The translations under genes and the position numbers were made by a program. Below the pieces are notes generated by a model, which was not told the origin of the DNA, searched no databases, and worked only from the letters and a program-made list of their open reading frames with translations. From Tridacna crocea (taxonomy: Eukaryota > Mollusca > Bivalvia > Cardiida > Cardiidae), in NCBI GenBank assembly GCA_943736015.1, contig OX031065.1:42484427-42548426 (forward strand): a DNA stretch of 64,000 bases. Reading direction: 5' to 3'. Each line of letters begins with the position of its first letter. The stretch's first letter is position 1. Shown here piece after piece: positions 12,256 through 23,328 of this stretch.

Positions 12256-12344
12256 GTACCCTGGCTTTGTAGAGGCACTGCTTAGACAGCATGACAAACA
12301 CTTTATACTAAGAGAAGTCTACAAGACGACACTGTATTTACATG
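12256..12344 (+). CDS. orphan internal exon of an unrecognised gene (29 complete codons)
   Basis: The acceptor TTTATACTTAAAG and a strong donor CATG/GTAAGTTG bound 89 nt. With phase 2 in and phase 1 out there is no stop. The product reads YPGFVEALLRQHDKHFILRE then VYKTTLYLH, a helix-rich, normal-composition peptide unlike the repeats around it. I do not recognise the family. No partner exon with matching phase was found nearby, so it may belong to a gene whose other exons are in long introns or outside the window, or be a relic. Confidence 0.45.
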
Positions 12345-12431
12345 GTAAGTTGAATACTTAACCTATTAGATTATAATATATATCAATTGTAGTAACTTCA
12401 CAAACACACAGGTCAAGCAAGTTCAGGACTC

Positions 12432-12617
12432 ATATTCACCAACCATTCTTAAGAATGTTCCTTGTTTTATTCTCCAGAATTTTCTTTGTCTGTGAGTAAC
12501 ACAACTTCTGATTGGCTAAACCGAATGGTTAAGCCAATCAGAAGTTGTGTTACATACAAATTCACAATAACTTGGAGAAAAAGACTAAGAATATTCTCAA
12601 AAATGGTTGGTGAATAC
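12432..12617. mobile_element. PAL-6 hairpin element
   Basis: Terminal inverted repeats TATTCACCAACCATTCTTA / ATGGTTGGTGAATA, with an internal inverted pair AACACAACTTCTGATTGGCT / AGCCAATCAGAAGTTGTGTT. Other copies are at 14208 (split) and 37992. Confidence 0.7.
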
Positions 12618-12664
12618 GGGCCCAGACTGCACATAATATAATATCACATAATCCAGAGTTTTAA

Positions 12665-12787
12665 TAATCTTGAGATGGATGTCCTTAGAAAACATTGTGA
12701 GAAAAGGAAAGAGTGCTGGTAACCATCATTTCCTCCTTTCCCCACAATGTTTTCTACCCTAAGACAATGCCATTGTATGAACTACGC
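12665..12787 (+). mobile_element. PAL-1 fragment abutting a full copy
   Basis: Stem GAAAACATTGTGAGAAAAGG to CCACAATGTTTTC, then directly joined to the TTAA of the next copy. Confidence 0.55.
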
Positions 12788-13014
12788 TTAACCCATTACC
12801 ACACAATCCCTACTTTTGATGGCCCAGAGAAAGATGCCTTTAGAAAACATTGTGGAAAAAAAAGAAAATGCTGGTACCAGTATTTTCTCCTTTTCCCACA
12901 GTGTTTGTTACCTTTCACAGAATAAATTTCAATTTTTTAGTCACTTTTATTTCGTCGTCTGCAAATGCTCTCAATTTGGACAAGCCAAAATATTGTTGTT
13001 TGGTAATGAGTCAA
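12788..13014 (+). mobile_element. PAL-1 element (full length)
   Basis: TTAACCCATTACCACACAAT left end, GGTAATGAGTCAA right end (TTAA mutated to TCAA). Confidence 0.75.
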
Positions 13015-13271
13015 CCACTTGAAAATGTCATTTCTGTTTGTTTAGCAATCCTCTGAGTCAAAGCAAATGTGGAGGGAAAGGTTTTGAAAATACTTTAGTA
13101 AAATAGGGATTATTGAAATGAATTTAGATTGAATACACATGGAAACATAGTGACAGAAATTACTCATAAATAGTTACCCCATCTGCCACAATGTTTTCAG
13201 AACTACTGTACTGAAAAAAAGCTATCATCTATAGGTGATAGTGTGTTAGTTTTTCCCTCTTCAGCAACTCC

Positions 13272-13484
13272 TTAACCCTTATTCTGCTAAATAAGTAATT
13301 TGAAATTTTCAGTTTGACAGTAAAAACCCCAAATATTGCTATTTCAAAGTTATGTTTTGGGTACTGACATCTCCTTATCAGACAGTGTAGATCCAAGATC
13401 AGACTGCACATTCTGTGCAGTCTGATCTTAATCTACACTGTCCACAAAAGGTTCTTTAGTTGCGCTTAGCAGCCAAAGGGTTAA
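13272..13484 (+). mobile_element. PAL-4 element (full length)
   Basis: TTAACCCTTATTCTGCTAA at the left and GCTTAGCAGCCAAAGGGTTA at the right. The core hairpin is AAGATCAGACTGCACATTCT followed by its complement, flanked by AGTGTAGATCC / ATCTACACTGTCC. Like PAL-1 it sits on TTAA. Confidence 0.75.
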
Positions 13485-13493
13485 TTTTTTTTC

Positions 13494-13580
13494 AATTTTT
13501 CTTACAGACATGTATATATATATACTGCACAAAACCCGCTGTCCCTAGACAGGATCTAGCATGGAGGGAATTCTACACCT
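13494..13580 (+). repeat. diverged single copy of the eight-unit array core
   Basis: Acceptor-like TTTTTCTTACAG, then AACCCGCTGTCCCTAGACAG and GATCTAGCATGG, which line up with CCCCCTGTCCCTGGTCAC and GATCAGAAGCTAGCATAG of the array core. It shows that the core also occurs outside the array. Confidence 0.4.
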
Positions 13581-13629
13581 AGTCATCTAGTATGCAGGAC
13601 CCTGCAAGCTTCACACATATTTTTGACAT

Positions 13630-13860
13630 GTAGACGCTTTACCAGACATCAAACTTTAACTGGGGTACAAACTTAAATCATTTTCAGATGATAAACTAGT
13701 TTTAACTGTTGTTCAAATAAGCAAATTTTCTTTGAAAGGGAAGAAAACATTAAAGGAAACGCAAAAATGTTGGTTACCAGCGTTTTCTCACAATTTTTTT
13801 AAAAGGCCTCTTGACTTCCTCAGGGTTGTCAAACCTCGGGATTATGTAGTAAAGAGCTAA
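13630..13860. mobile_element. degraded PAL-1 element
   Basis: Stem GAAAACATTAAAGGAAACGC ... TTGGTTACCAGCGTTTTC, right end GTAGTAAAGAGCTAA. Confidence 0.5.
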
Positions 13861-14207
13861 AAGTGAATCAAATAATGAGTTTTTTTCTCTGAAAGGGTGA
13901 AAAACTGAAAAAAAAATAGGAAAAAATGTTAGTAATGATTCACATCTCAGAGAGTTCTTTTTTTATTCTTTTTTTTTTCTTTATTTTTATTAAAAGATAG
14001 ATTGTATGATATTGGACTAGTTGGTCCTAAGGAGGACTTGAACTGTGTTATCTACAGTTCCATAGATTCAGATCAGACTTCATAGGTCATAATTGGGGAA
14101 ACAGTTGTTTATGACAAGCAATTCTTTTTGCACAATATCATTGGTCCTCAGAATCCTGGAGAGAACTTGAACTGTATTATCTGCAGAGTACCGTTATCCA
14201 AGATCTG

Positions 14208-14710
14208 GATCTGTATTCCCGAACCATTCTTCAGAAGTAAATCAATCGGTTTAGCCAATCAGATATTGCATTACTTTCAAATTTTAAGGTAAGACCTGTG
14301 TAATGCACTTCTGGTGAACTAGGGGCAAAAATTCTAATTAGTTGATAATTAAGGATGAATAAGGACTTATGCAGAAATAATATTTTTGCACATTTCTAAC
14401 AGATCAGAAATTGCATTTATGTCTATCTTGAAATTATTTTTTGATACTTTTGTGAGTTTTCTGAGAAGGGAGGTAATTATTATCTCTGTTTGAATATTGA
14501 GAATATAGTGGTTTTAGATTTATAATTGATAATTCAAAGAAGGAAAAAATGAAAAGGTGAAAGTAGTTCAATAATACTCATCTTTAATTATACCCAATTT
14601 TGCAGGATGATATTTTAGTGGAAATAGCTGTTTTCCATTACACAGGTCTTACCTTAAATAATCTAGAGATTTAGGCTGAAAACAATCTTTGGAATGTTTG
14701 GTGAGCACTA
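14208..14710. mobile_element. PAL-6 element interrupted by a 366-base TTAA element
   Basis: The outer parts (TATTCCCGAACCATTCTTCA and GGAATGTTTGGTGA) are the two ends of a PAL-6 copy. The middle (14288-14653) is a different element, so the order of insertions is readable. Confidence 0.55.
14288..14653. mobile_element. nested TTAA element with 19-base inverted termini
   Basis: GGTAAGACCTGTGTAATG at one end and CATTACACAGGTCTTACC at the other, with TTAA directly outside both (14284-14287, 14654-14657). This is a non-autonomous DNA transposon; the interior is unique here. Confidence 0.75.
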
Positions 14711-14881
14711 ACCCAGGCTTTCATAGGACAACATGATGGAGGAAACAATTGCTTGTAACAAGCAGGTGCTGCTTTCCCACTGTCACTCAAAACTAGAGCG
14801 TAAAAAAAGGAAATATGGCAAAGAAATACTAGTTTGGTTAAGAAATACATGTATCATAAGGGATGTGTTTCAGTCTAGTAT

Positions 14882-15358
14882 TGTAACCCTTTACTGCATG
14901 ACAAAATATTAGACCTGTCTGAATTGAAAGCATTTGCAGATGACAGTTTCAATGTGGCTCATATGGTATTGTTTTTTCCTGATGGAGTAGAAAACATTCT
15001 GGGAAAAGGAGAAAATGCTGCTAACCAGCATTTTCTCCTTTACCCACAATGTTTTCAAAAGCAGGATTGTTAAAAGTCACTTTTGCGCAGCAAAGGCATA
15101 GAAATAGCCCATAATACCAGAAAACAAAATTTTAGAAAAGGAGAGGGTACTTGTTACCAGCATTTACTCTTCTTACTTTAGTGTTCTCCAAAGCCTTTCT
15201 GTCAGCTTTTGATGAAAGTCTGGATTGTGTGGTGAAGATTGAGATAAGGAAATTTGAAAGTACTATAATTTGTCTGACAAGGTTTCACATTATTTATTTT
15301 GTCTGCAAATGCTTTCAATTTTGACTAGTCAAAAATTTTGTCGTTTGATAAAGAGTTA
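14882..15358. mobile_element. cluster of PAL-1 copies, partly degraded
   Basis: One good copy (14882 to about 15080, centre GCTGCTAACCAGC), then fragments near 15120-15240 and a right end at 15295-15358 (GTTTGATAAAGAGTTAA). Confidence 0.6.
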
Positions 15359-15438
15359 AGCCACCTTTTCCAGTGCATGGTTCATATATACATGTATACT
15401 GGCACCAATCTCTTGTTGGTATGCAAACCTCCATACCT

Positions 15439-15646
15439 TTAACCCTTTACAATCCAATCTTGTGTTTTAACGACCCTAAAGAAGAAAGCTTTTGAAAACC
15501 AGCATTGTCTTCTTTTCCCACAATGTTTTCTACTAATATCAAAACAAGTTTAGATTCTTGAATCAAATTCATTTTGTCATCTGCAAATGCTTTCAAAATT
15601 GACTGGTCAAACATTTTGTCTTTTGGTATATTTGGTAAAGAGTTAA
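15439..15646 (+). mobile_element. PAL-1 element lacking part of the left arm
   Basis: TTAACCCTTTACAATCCAAT to GGTAAAGAGTTAA. The centre is deleted, leaving GAAAACCAGCATTGTC. Confidence 0.65.
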
Positions 15647-15739
15647 ACTGTTTCCACCAAAAAAAAAATGAGGGGTTTCATCTCAACATAATAACTTGTT
15701 CTTTTTACTCATAGGCAAAAAAATATCATACATGTCAGC

Positions 15740-15782
15740 GCGCTACAAAATGCCATTCATTCATTCAGTCATTCATTCACAG
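15740..15782. repeat. SINE-type 3' tail with CATT repeats
   Basis: GCGCGCTACAAAATGCCATT followed by CATT units. The same ending is at 46790-46815. Confidence 0.4.
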
Positions 15783-15807
15783 TTTTTGCCTTTTAAATAT
15801 GTTTCAG

Positions 15808-15857
15808 GAAAGGCATGAGCTTGCTTTAGGAAAATTCAGCTTGAAGATAGTTTGGGG
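15808..15857 (+). CDS. candidate 50-nt exon 'a', copy A (duplicated at 23279)
   Basis: The acceptor ATATGTTTCAG and donor GGGG/GTAGGT enclose 50 nt open in only one frame, ERHELALGKFSLKIVW, phase 2 out. The copy at 23279-23328 has the same length, splice sites and only open frame, with mostly conservative replacements. The flanks on the 3' side (15858-16200 and 23329-23640) are also homologous. Function unknown. Confidence 0.35.
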
Positions 15858-16890
15858 GTAGGTCAAAGTTTTCAGTTTCTAGCTGTTTTCTTGATTAATT
15901 TGTTTTCTAAACTCATACTGCTTTGGCTCAATCGAACTTTTATTCATAGAGCTAAGTTGGGTTGTTGTGTATTTCTTTATTCATCATTTTAATGGATAGA
16001 ATACCTGTCTGCACTGCTCTTAATTTGGCTGTAATGGTTCAATAGTTGGAACAGTAGGTACTAGATATTCATTCTGGTCATGAGTGTACAAAGCATAATA
16101 ATGTTAAATAACCAAAAAAAACCCCAAGAGGGCCTTTATAGCCCTGTATTGCTCAACTGGCAAAACAAAACTTTTTGCATTATAGATCTTTTTGTAAATC
16201 TCAAACAGCAAAATTTGGAAATATTTTTTAAACAACGTGTACTATGATTTTTTTCAATTCAAGTGATAACATTCAAAAAACATTCCACTTAAGAGATCTA
16301 TGAGGTTAAGTAATTTGACAGTAGAAACTTCCATTATATCAAGTGCAGCTGGTTTTTCGGTAACACCATTCAAGATTTTTAAAAATGAAATTCTGATATT
16401 GTTCTGGGTTTTAGTCTAAATATGAATAGGGATGACTAAAAATTCATTGTCTTCCAGTTAATCGAATAGCGTCACACATATCACAATCTTTCGCACAAGT
16501 ACCTGATTGATAAAAAATGACTATAATTATCTACCGATCGGATGATTACTTAAAAATCATTGTCAGTTTCATGAGTAAAGATTATCTAATTTCTTACTTA
16601 CTTTGAGGTTATTAAGTGTCTATTTGTGTATAACCATACTCTATGATCTACACGAGTAAATGGTGATGTCATTAATCATACTATTCTTACATCATTCACA
16701 GGCTGTTTTTTCGCGGAAAGAGTCATATAATATATGTATAAATTTAAGAAAGAAAAATGCATGCTTATCACTTTTGACAACACTCAAAATTAGTTTCGGC
16801 AAAGCCGGAATTCAAACTCAAAAACCCTATGATTTCAAGATCTAGAATCTAACTCGTCATATGAAATAATAGATATTTAGTCCACAAATC
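15858..16890. other. intron-like sequence after exon 'a', copy A
   Basis: The first 330 bases are homologous to 23329-23640. The rest is AT-rich with no recognised repeat or exon. Confidence 0.4.
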
Positions 16891-17704
16891 ATTCACGTCA
16901 GTCGTATTGAGGCTTTGCCTTTTTTATATTACACTTGTACATTGTGGCCAGGGGTTATAAAGCACAAATGAAAGTTTCAACTATCAGTTTGCTGGCAGAA
17001 CTGCTCTCAGAAATAATTGTAAGCAGGTCAAATATAACAACTATCAAAATGAAATTTCTAGAGCGTGTGAAACTTGGATGAAATTCCTGGGAATACCAAC
17101 ATTATGGCAGCATGTATTCATGCATATGGACTGTTGGCTCAAATACATCATAGAATTATGACAAGTTTAATCACCTTTCTAAAATGACCTACATTAAATT
17201 CAGGATGGTGGCAAACTGATCAATCAAAGCATGAATTGACAAGTTTCATAAACTTACATGTAATTACAAGGGGTTCAGGTTTCTTAAAAACCCATCTTTC
17301 ACATAATTATGTTACCCACAAGGTAAGATACAAGCCAAAGTATTAGGCTAAAAGTTTACTTAAAAGAAATCATACTGACACCAAATATTCCTATAGGTAG
17401 GCGAAGTTCCGATGACTAAGAGTAGGAACTTCCATTTCATATACTGTGGTCTGGGACAGGGGTTACTTTTTTCACACTATTTATATTTCAACTGTTTGTA
17501 AGCACTTGGGTCATTATTTATACTTGAGTTATGCATAATTTTACAGGCCTGGTCAACTTAAAAACTTACCTCCAATGCATTCTTTTTTGTTTTGAAAACC
17601 AATCTTTCAAATATAAATAAGTTACCTGCTAGGTTAGATATGAATCAAAGGATCAGGTTATATGTTTCCTAGTCAATTATCCTTCTAACAGTATATTCCT
17701 ATAG

Positions 17705-19835
17705 GCAGGTGAGGTTCAGTAGACTGATAGTAGGAACTGCCATTGTATACATTGTGGCCAGGGACAGGGGTTTTTTAGTACAAAGGGAAATTTCAATTAT
17801 CAGGTTGCTGGCAATGCCTATTTTTTCAAATTTTTTTGTTAGCACTTTGGTCAAATGCAAATCAAAATTTCTCTTTGGTAAGACAAGGTTCACTTAACTG
17901 AAAGTAGGAACTTCGGTTTTATATAATAGCCTAGGACAGGGGTTACTTTTTTCACACTATTTATATTTCAACTATTTGTAAGCATTTTGGTCATAATTTA
18001 TACTTATGGTATCAAAGTGTAACTTTACAGGCCTGGTCAACTTAAAAACTTACCTCCGATGCATTCTTTTTTGTTTTGAAAACCCATCTTTCAAATATAA
18101 ATAAGTTACTTGCTAGGTTAGATATGAATCAAACGATCGGGTTATATGTTTCCTAGTCAATTATTCTTCTAACAGTATATTCCTATAGGCAGGTGAGGTT
18201 CAGTAGACTGATAGTAGGAACTGCCATTGTATACATTGTGGCCAGGGACAGGGGTTTTATAGTACAAATGGAAGTTTCAATTATCAGGTTGCTGGCAATG
18301 CCTATTTTTCAAATTTTTGTAAGGCATATTTCTATATGACTGACTCAACAATAAAATGATAAGTGTGCAACTCTCATCCCGTGCTCTGGCAGTATCGGAA
18401 CTTGCTTCATTTTCACTGGCCTTATCGGTACCTTAACCCTCTTAACATTCAGTATTTGTTGCTTCCTCGTCGCTGAACTGCTCACAGGTTTCTTGAACTG
18501 CAATGTCTGCTTTTTGAAAAAATATTTATTCTGCTAGGACCGCACATCTATAGTAACTTTTCCACTCAGGTTGCTTTAGTTCACAAGTAGTTCCGATCCA
18601 CTGGTGTTTCAATTTAAATCCTTGTGCAGTCAAGCTTCAGATATGCGTAAGTTCCCAACTGTAGTTAGTATATAGACATGTCTCTTCTGTCAAAGCCATG
18701 AAACAGGAAGAAAACTAGTATTCAGAAATTTGTGGCTTTAGTCATCTTAGAAGTCTAAATCACGAGGCTATTTCTAGCATCAATTCCTGTAAAAGAACTG
18801 TCTTGGTTCATTTTTCCCAACTTTCGAAGGATCAATGTGCAATCTCGTGTGATGTCAATTAAATATGAATGAAACTACAAAGTAAAAGTAAAAATATTCA
18901 CTATGATGTCATAAAAAATAATATAACCATTGACTTAGCTTAAAATAAAAAAAAAAAACATTTGCTTTACTGAAAAAAAAAAATTCTCTGTGACTCGAAC
19001 TCGATCCGTTTGGGCGGTAGCAGAGTCCCTTTGACCACTGCACCACAGCATTACTTGCACGTCTTTGTTAAAATTTACCAATAAGTAACTGTTTTGTCCC
19101 TGGTATTCCCTATTTGAATGTTTTAAACAGATCCAGTGTTTGTAAACAAAGGCCACAGTTATCGCGTTTTGATAGTAGGTTAGATATAAATCAAAGGATC
19201 AGGTTATATGTTTCCTAGTCAATTATCCCTGTAACAGTATATTCCTATAGGCAGGTGAGGTTCAGTAGACTGATAGTAGGAACTGCCATTGTATACATTG
19301 TGGCCAGGGACAGGGGTTTCATAGTACAAATGGAAGTTTCAATTATCAGGTTGCTGGCAATGCCTATTTTTCAAATTTTTGTAAGCACTTGGGTCAAATG
19401 CAAATCAAAATTTCTCTTTGGTAAGACGAGGTTCAGTTAACTGAAAGTAGGAACTTCGGTTTTATATGGTGGCCTAGGACAGGGGTTACTTTTTCACACT
19501 ATTTATATTTCAACTATTTGTAAGCATTTTGGTCATAATTTATACTTATGGTATCAAGGCGTAACTTTACAGGCCTGGTCAACTTAAAAACTTACCTCCA
19601 ATGCATTCTTTTTTGTTTTGAAAACCCATCTTTCAAATATAAATAAGTTACTTGCAAGGTTAGATATAAATCAAACAATCAGGTTATATGTTTCCTAGTC
19701 AATTATCCTTCTAACAGTATATTCCTATAGGCAGGTGAGGTTCAGTAGACTGATAGTAGGAACTGCCATTGTATACACATACATTGTGACCAGGGACAGG
19801 GGTTTTATAGTACAAATGGAAGTTTCAACTATCAG
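17705..19835 (+). other. four exon-like blocks (99, 99, 99, 105 nt) in the array
   Basis: The blocks 17705-17803, 18189-18287, 19251-19349 and 19731-19835 each lie between TTCCTATAG and CAG/GTTGCT. All are open in phase 2 in, 2 out, reading QVRFSRLIVGTAIVYIVARD then RGFIVQMEVSII. The only length difference is six bases. Exon 'a' upstream leaves phase 2, so any one could follow it. Against coding: the type-2 units are broken in this frame, and the donor is weak. Confidence 0.3.
18322..19172. repeat. insert interrupting the array, with a tRNA-like segment
   Basis: Unique sequence with a tRNA-like stretch on the - strand at 18983-19052 (GTGGTGCAGTGGTCAAAGG A-box side, ATCGAGTTCGAGTCAC B-box) next to poly-A/T. 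Likely a SINE-bearing insertion. Confidence 0.45.
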
Positions 19836-19899
19836 GTTGCTGGCAGTGCCTATTTTTCAATTTTTTTTGTGAGCACTTGGGTCAAAATTTTTTAATGCA

Positions 19900-20440
19900 A
19901 ATCAAAATTTCATTTAGGTAAACTCATTAAATTCAGAAGGACAGAAGTGCCATCTTTAAACCATAATTAGGTTTATGCTAGTTTCTGCATATAAACTCAT
20001 AAAACAAGCCACATTAAATCCAGGTCTAACTACTACCTGTACACCATTTCTGCATAAATTTCTTCAGGTCAACTTTTAGACAAAGTCTACATTAAATTCA
20101 GGTCTCGAGCAATACCATCTTCAAATCCCTGTTACGTAAGGTTCTTAAGATAAACTTATAATACTAGCTTGCACTGAATTTAAGTTCTAAGCAATACCAT
20201 CTTTTAAACTTGAAGTTATTTGTTACAAAAGTTTCTTCATGTGAACTTTTAAAATAAACCTATGTTAACTCCAGGTATCAGCAAACACTTGTCAGGTAAA
20301 TTTAAAAAACCAGCCAACATTATATTCAAGTCAAAAACAATAGGTACATCTTTAAACTACACATTACATAAATTTCTCCGGGTAAAATTCTAAGGCTAGC
20401 TTTAAATTCATGTCTCAAACAACACTGTCTTAAATCCTTT
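19900..20440. repeat. diverged tandem units of about 100 bases
   Basis: Repeating ACATTAAATTCAGGTCT, GCAATACCATCTTCAAAT and TTTCTTCAGGTAAAC motifs. The same series recurs at 24740-25060, again after a type-1 block. Confidence 0.6.
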
Positions 20441-20640
20441 TCTACACAATCCAGAGTTTTCATGATCCCTAGGTAAAAGCCCTTTGAAAGCATTGTGGGT
20501 GAAAGAAAAAAAATGCATATCACCAGCTTTTTCCACACCTTCTGCCTTTCAAAACTAAATAATTTGAGCTGCACTTAATTTATCATCTGTAAGGTTTTCA
20601 TTTTGAACTAGTCTATAATTTTTTACTGAGGTAACCCACA
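20441..20640. mobile_element. degraded PAL-1 element
   Basis: CACAATCCAGAGTTTTCATG left part, stem GAAAGCATTGTGGGTG. Confidence 0.45.
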
Positions 20641-21078
20641 AAATTGTTTGAAAAGTCTTCGGCAGAAAAAAAAAAGATTCATATCAGGTAAAGACTCTCC
20701 AGTTTGTTTATATTTGCATGAATTTTCAATATAAAGAGTCGGTTTGCAAGCTCACTATGCAAAATATCAAATTCTGTCAGTAAACGTGTATTGCTCAAAA
20801 TTTTAGGTAGTTTAAAGAAGATGTAATGTCATATAAGCTATTAAAGCTTTGTACAATTCAAGCTTACACTATGAATGTCTTGCACCTCTACTTGTATTAC
20901 AGGATTGTTGTCTTTTCATGCTTAATTATGTCTGATTGGATGAAATAAGAAATATAAATTTTCAAAATTCAAAATTGATTTTGTTTCTTTGTGTATTTGT
21001 TTATATGTTTTTGTTTGTTTCCATGTGTGTTTGTTTTGTTTGTTTGTTTTTTCATGTTTATTTCAAACTTTTGCAGAG

Positions 21079-21210
21079 GTTTGTGTGCAGTGCTATCACC
21101 ACATTGATAACCTAGGTACCGGCCTGCAAAAATGTACCCGAAATGGCCAATGTGCAGAGAGGATTAAAGGCCTTTCCTTTTCTGATGCATGTATTTGCAG
21201 GTTAAGATAG
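21079..21210 (+). CDS. candidate cysteine-rich exon 'b', copy A
   Basis: After a long pyrimidine tract and TTTTGCAGAG the frame encodes VCVQCYHHIDNLGTGLQKC and on to CTRNGQC...DACIC, i.e. six cysteines in the pattern C-x2-C-x15-C-x6-C-x13-C-x-C. It then has either a donor CAG/GTTAAG at 21200, or reads on to TAG at 21208-21210. A compact disulfide-rich extracellular module is likely, but I cannot name it. The GTTAAG donor leaves phase 2, matching the block at 22027. Confidence 0.4.
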   Translation, partial: VCVQCYHHIDNLGTGLQKCTRNGQCAERIKGLSFSDACICRLR

Positions 21211-22026
21211 TACTGTCTTGGAATGTGTTTGCAACCCAGGTCCAGAGATCTTATATATATATATAAGATCTCAGGGGCCCAGTCTGTTTCAAAACCTCAC
21301 CCCCAACAAATTACACTTTATACAAAACAAAAAAATGCATCCCTGTCTTCTTGATCTACATAAGACTGTTAGGCCAAGGCATGTCAGAGAACATTGAAAT
21401 TGTGACCCCAAAGTTATAGTTAGATGGCCATTTACATGCTGACACCCATATTGTATTGAGCAGGTAAGAAAATGGCCATGGGCATGCCTAGAGAAGCTGC
21501 TCCTATTTATATTGGCCACACCGTGCTAGGTGGACAGTCTTGTCTGATGTCTGGAGTGTGTATAAAATATATTAAATATTGTGTCAGCATTTTAATACGG
21601 GTAATGAACTCTACCTTCTACCGTACATTGCCATACCTGTATTGTGGTGAGTTTTTATAAAAGACTGTGAGGCAGGAGTGTGTTTGAAAACATTTGATCG
21701 TGAACTCAAAAAGACGGTGAAAATGGTCATTGCAAAGCTGACACCAAAATAAGCAATTCAAGAAAATGACCATTAATGTGTACAACACACTTTTCCTTAA
21801 GTTTTGGCCACACTAAGTGAGCAGTCTTGTCTGGGTCAGTGTTTGAATTTGTATGATATAGAATACAATAGTGTGTCAGCCTACAAAGAAAGCATTAGTG
21901 AATATAATCATACAGTTTTCAAAATTTGCAATGTTGTGAGAGCAATAAGCTGAATTGAATGATTTCTTTGGCCTACTTGGGGATGTGGTTGTGGTTCCTT
22001 ACCCTTACTTTGTATTCTATTTTTAG

Positions 22027-22072
22027 GTACAGAATAGTACTGGAGCCACAATCATACAATATGGTAATTTAA
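22027..22072 (+). CDS. candidate terminal exon 'c', copy A
   Basis: The acceptor is TATTCTATTTTTAG. In the phase left by exon b it reads YRIVLEPQSYNMVI then stop. Copies B (26577) and C (27614) have the same acceptor context and also end quickly. It could equally be repeat DNA with an acceptor-like tract. Confidence 0.25.
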
Positions 22073-22490
22073 TTAGTGACCCTTGAGTGGCTACGGGGAA
22101 CATGTGCACAGCTCAAAGGTATGCTGATATTAGCCTGTTTGTATCTGATATTAGCCTGTTTGTATCTGATATTAGCCTGTTTGGTTATGGGATAACCTCT
22201 TTTATATAGATTGACAAATATGATAAAGTATGATAGAATGATGTGAATTAAAGCAGTGGATCGATTTCCTGCTCTTTTTTTCTATTTTACAATGGTCATT
22301 CTTGCCAAAGCGTTGACTTACTCTCTTGGCAAATTTGTAGCCTTCTTCATATTGAACGACTGGATTTCTCCTTTTTCCTTAACCCAGGATATTTACAACA
22401 CCTTCTTTCTTATGGGTTTCACTTTGTACCACAAAAAAATTCTTTATATTTGTCAAAATTTAAAATCTAATTTCTAGTGAAGCTAAAATT
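22073..22490. repeat. 3' flank of copy A with a triple 23-base repeat
   Basis: GATATTAGCCTGTTTGTATC occurs three times at about 22126-22185. The block TAGCCTGTTTGGTTATGGG and its downstream sequence are homologous to 29930-30180. Confidence 0.6.
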
Positions 22491-22646
22491 ATGAATTCTC
22501 TGAAAAGGGTGGAAAAAAAAAAGAAATGCTGATTATCAGCATTTTTTTTCTTTTCACACAATGATTTCGAAATTCTTCCACCCCAAGTTTGTGCAATTTT
22601 GAATTGTTTGTTAACTTTTTAAAAAACTTGTTTGGTAAAGGATTAA
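22490..22646. mobile_element. degraded PAL-1 element
   Basis: Stem AAATGCTGATTATCAGCATTT, right end GTTTGGTAAAGGATTAA. Confidence 0.55.
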
Positions 22647-22733
22647 AATATTTCTTTTGAGGTGAGACATGATTATTCAAATCTTTTTTGTCTGCTGTAT
22701 TGCCTAAATTTATCTGCCCCTTTGCTTAGATTT

Positions 22734-22961
22734 TTAACTCTACCTGCCTGTAATGGCAAAATTTTAGACTTGTCCAAATTGAAAGCAGTTGCAGACGACA
22801 AAATAAATGTGACTTAAGAATTGAAAAGTAACTTTAGAAAAGTGGAAAACAATGTGGGAAAAGGAGGTTAATGGTTACCAGCATTTTTCCTTTTTCAACA
22901 ATGTTTTCAGAAGCTTCTTCTCTGGGTCGTAAAAACCATGGATTGTTTGGTAAAGAGTTAA
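22734..22961 (-). mobile_element. PAL-1 element (full length)
   Basis: TTAA at both edges. Orientation is reversed (GACTTGTCCAAATTGAAAGC on the left, GGATTGTTTGGTAAAGAG on the right). Confidence 0.7.
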
Positions 22962-23278
22962 AAGAATAATTACACTGAGTGAAGAGTAGCCAAGGAACTA
23001 CGGATTTTGGTTTTATCTTATCACCATGGATCCCTGATTTGTTTATCACTAATGCTGTTTGTCTGTCCCTCTTCTTAAATCCTTGGCAATAACGGATGAA
23101 ACTTCACATATCTGTTCTTATGCTGGTAGGCCATTTTATTTGTGTGTAGGGGTGGGGATGTATTATTTAATGCAGTGTCATTGAAAAAAGGGGCTAAAGA
23201 GTCTGTCATAAAAAAGTCTTTCTCAGTTAAGGATATCATTTCAAAAAAATAATCCGTTTTCTTTTAAATCTCTTTCAG

Positions 23279-23328
23279 GAAAGATATGAGCTTGTTGTAG
23301 GAAATTTCAGCATGACGACAGACTGGAG
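23279..23328 (+). CDS. candidate 50-nt exon 'a', copy B
   Basis: The acceptor AATCTCTTTCAG and donor GGAG/GTAGGT flank ERYELVVGNFSMTTDW in the only open frame. Compared with copy A, E, R, E, L, G, F, S and W are kept, and length and phase are unchanged. Many changes are amino-acid replacing, so selection is not proven. Confidence 0.35.

Larger units (their letters stand above)
16900..19915 (+). repeat. alternating tandem array, copy A (units of about 240/480 bases)
   Basis: Type-1 units carry CAGGTGAGGTTCAGTAGACT and GTGGCCAGGGACAGGGGTT. Type-2 units carry GAAAGTAGGAACTTCGG and TAGGACAGGGGTTAC. Type-1 blocks start at 17705, 18189, 19251 and 19731, about 482 bases apart within each pair. The array is broken by a foreign insert at about 18322-19172. 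Confidence 0.8.
20975..22072 (+). repeat. segmental duplication, copy A (exons 'b' and 'c')
   Basis: About 1.1 kb, nearly identical to 25525-26613. It contains the cysteine-rich block, a perfect 28-base TA-rich palindrome (21245-21272), two internal diverged units of about 300 bases (with GCTGACACC and TGTGTCAGC landmarks), and exon-like block 'c'. Confidence 0.85.
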
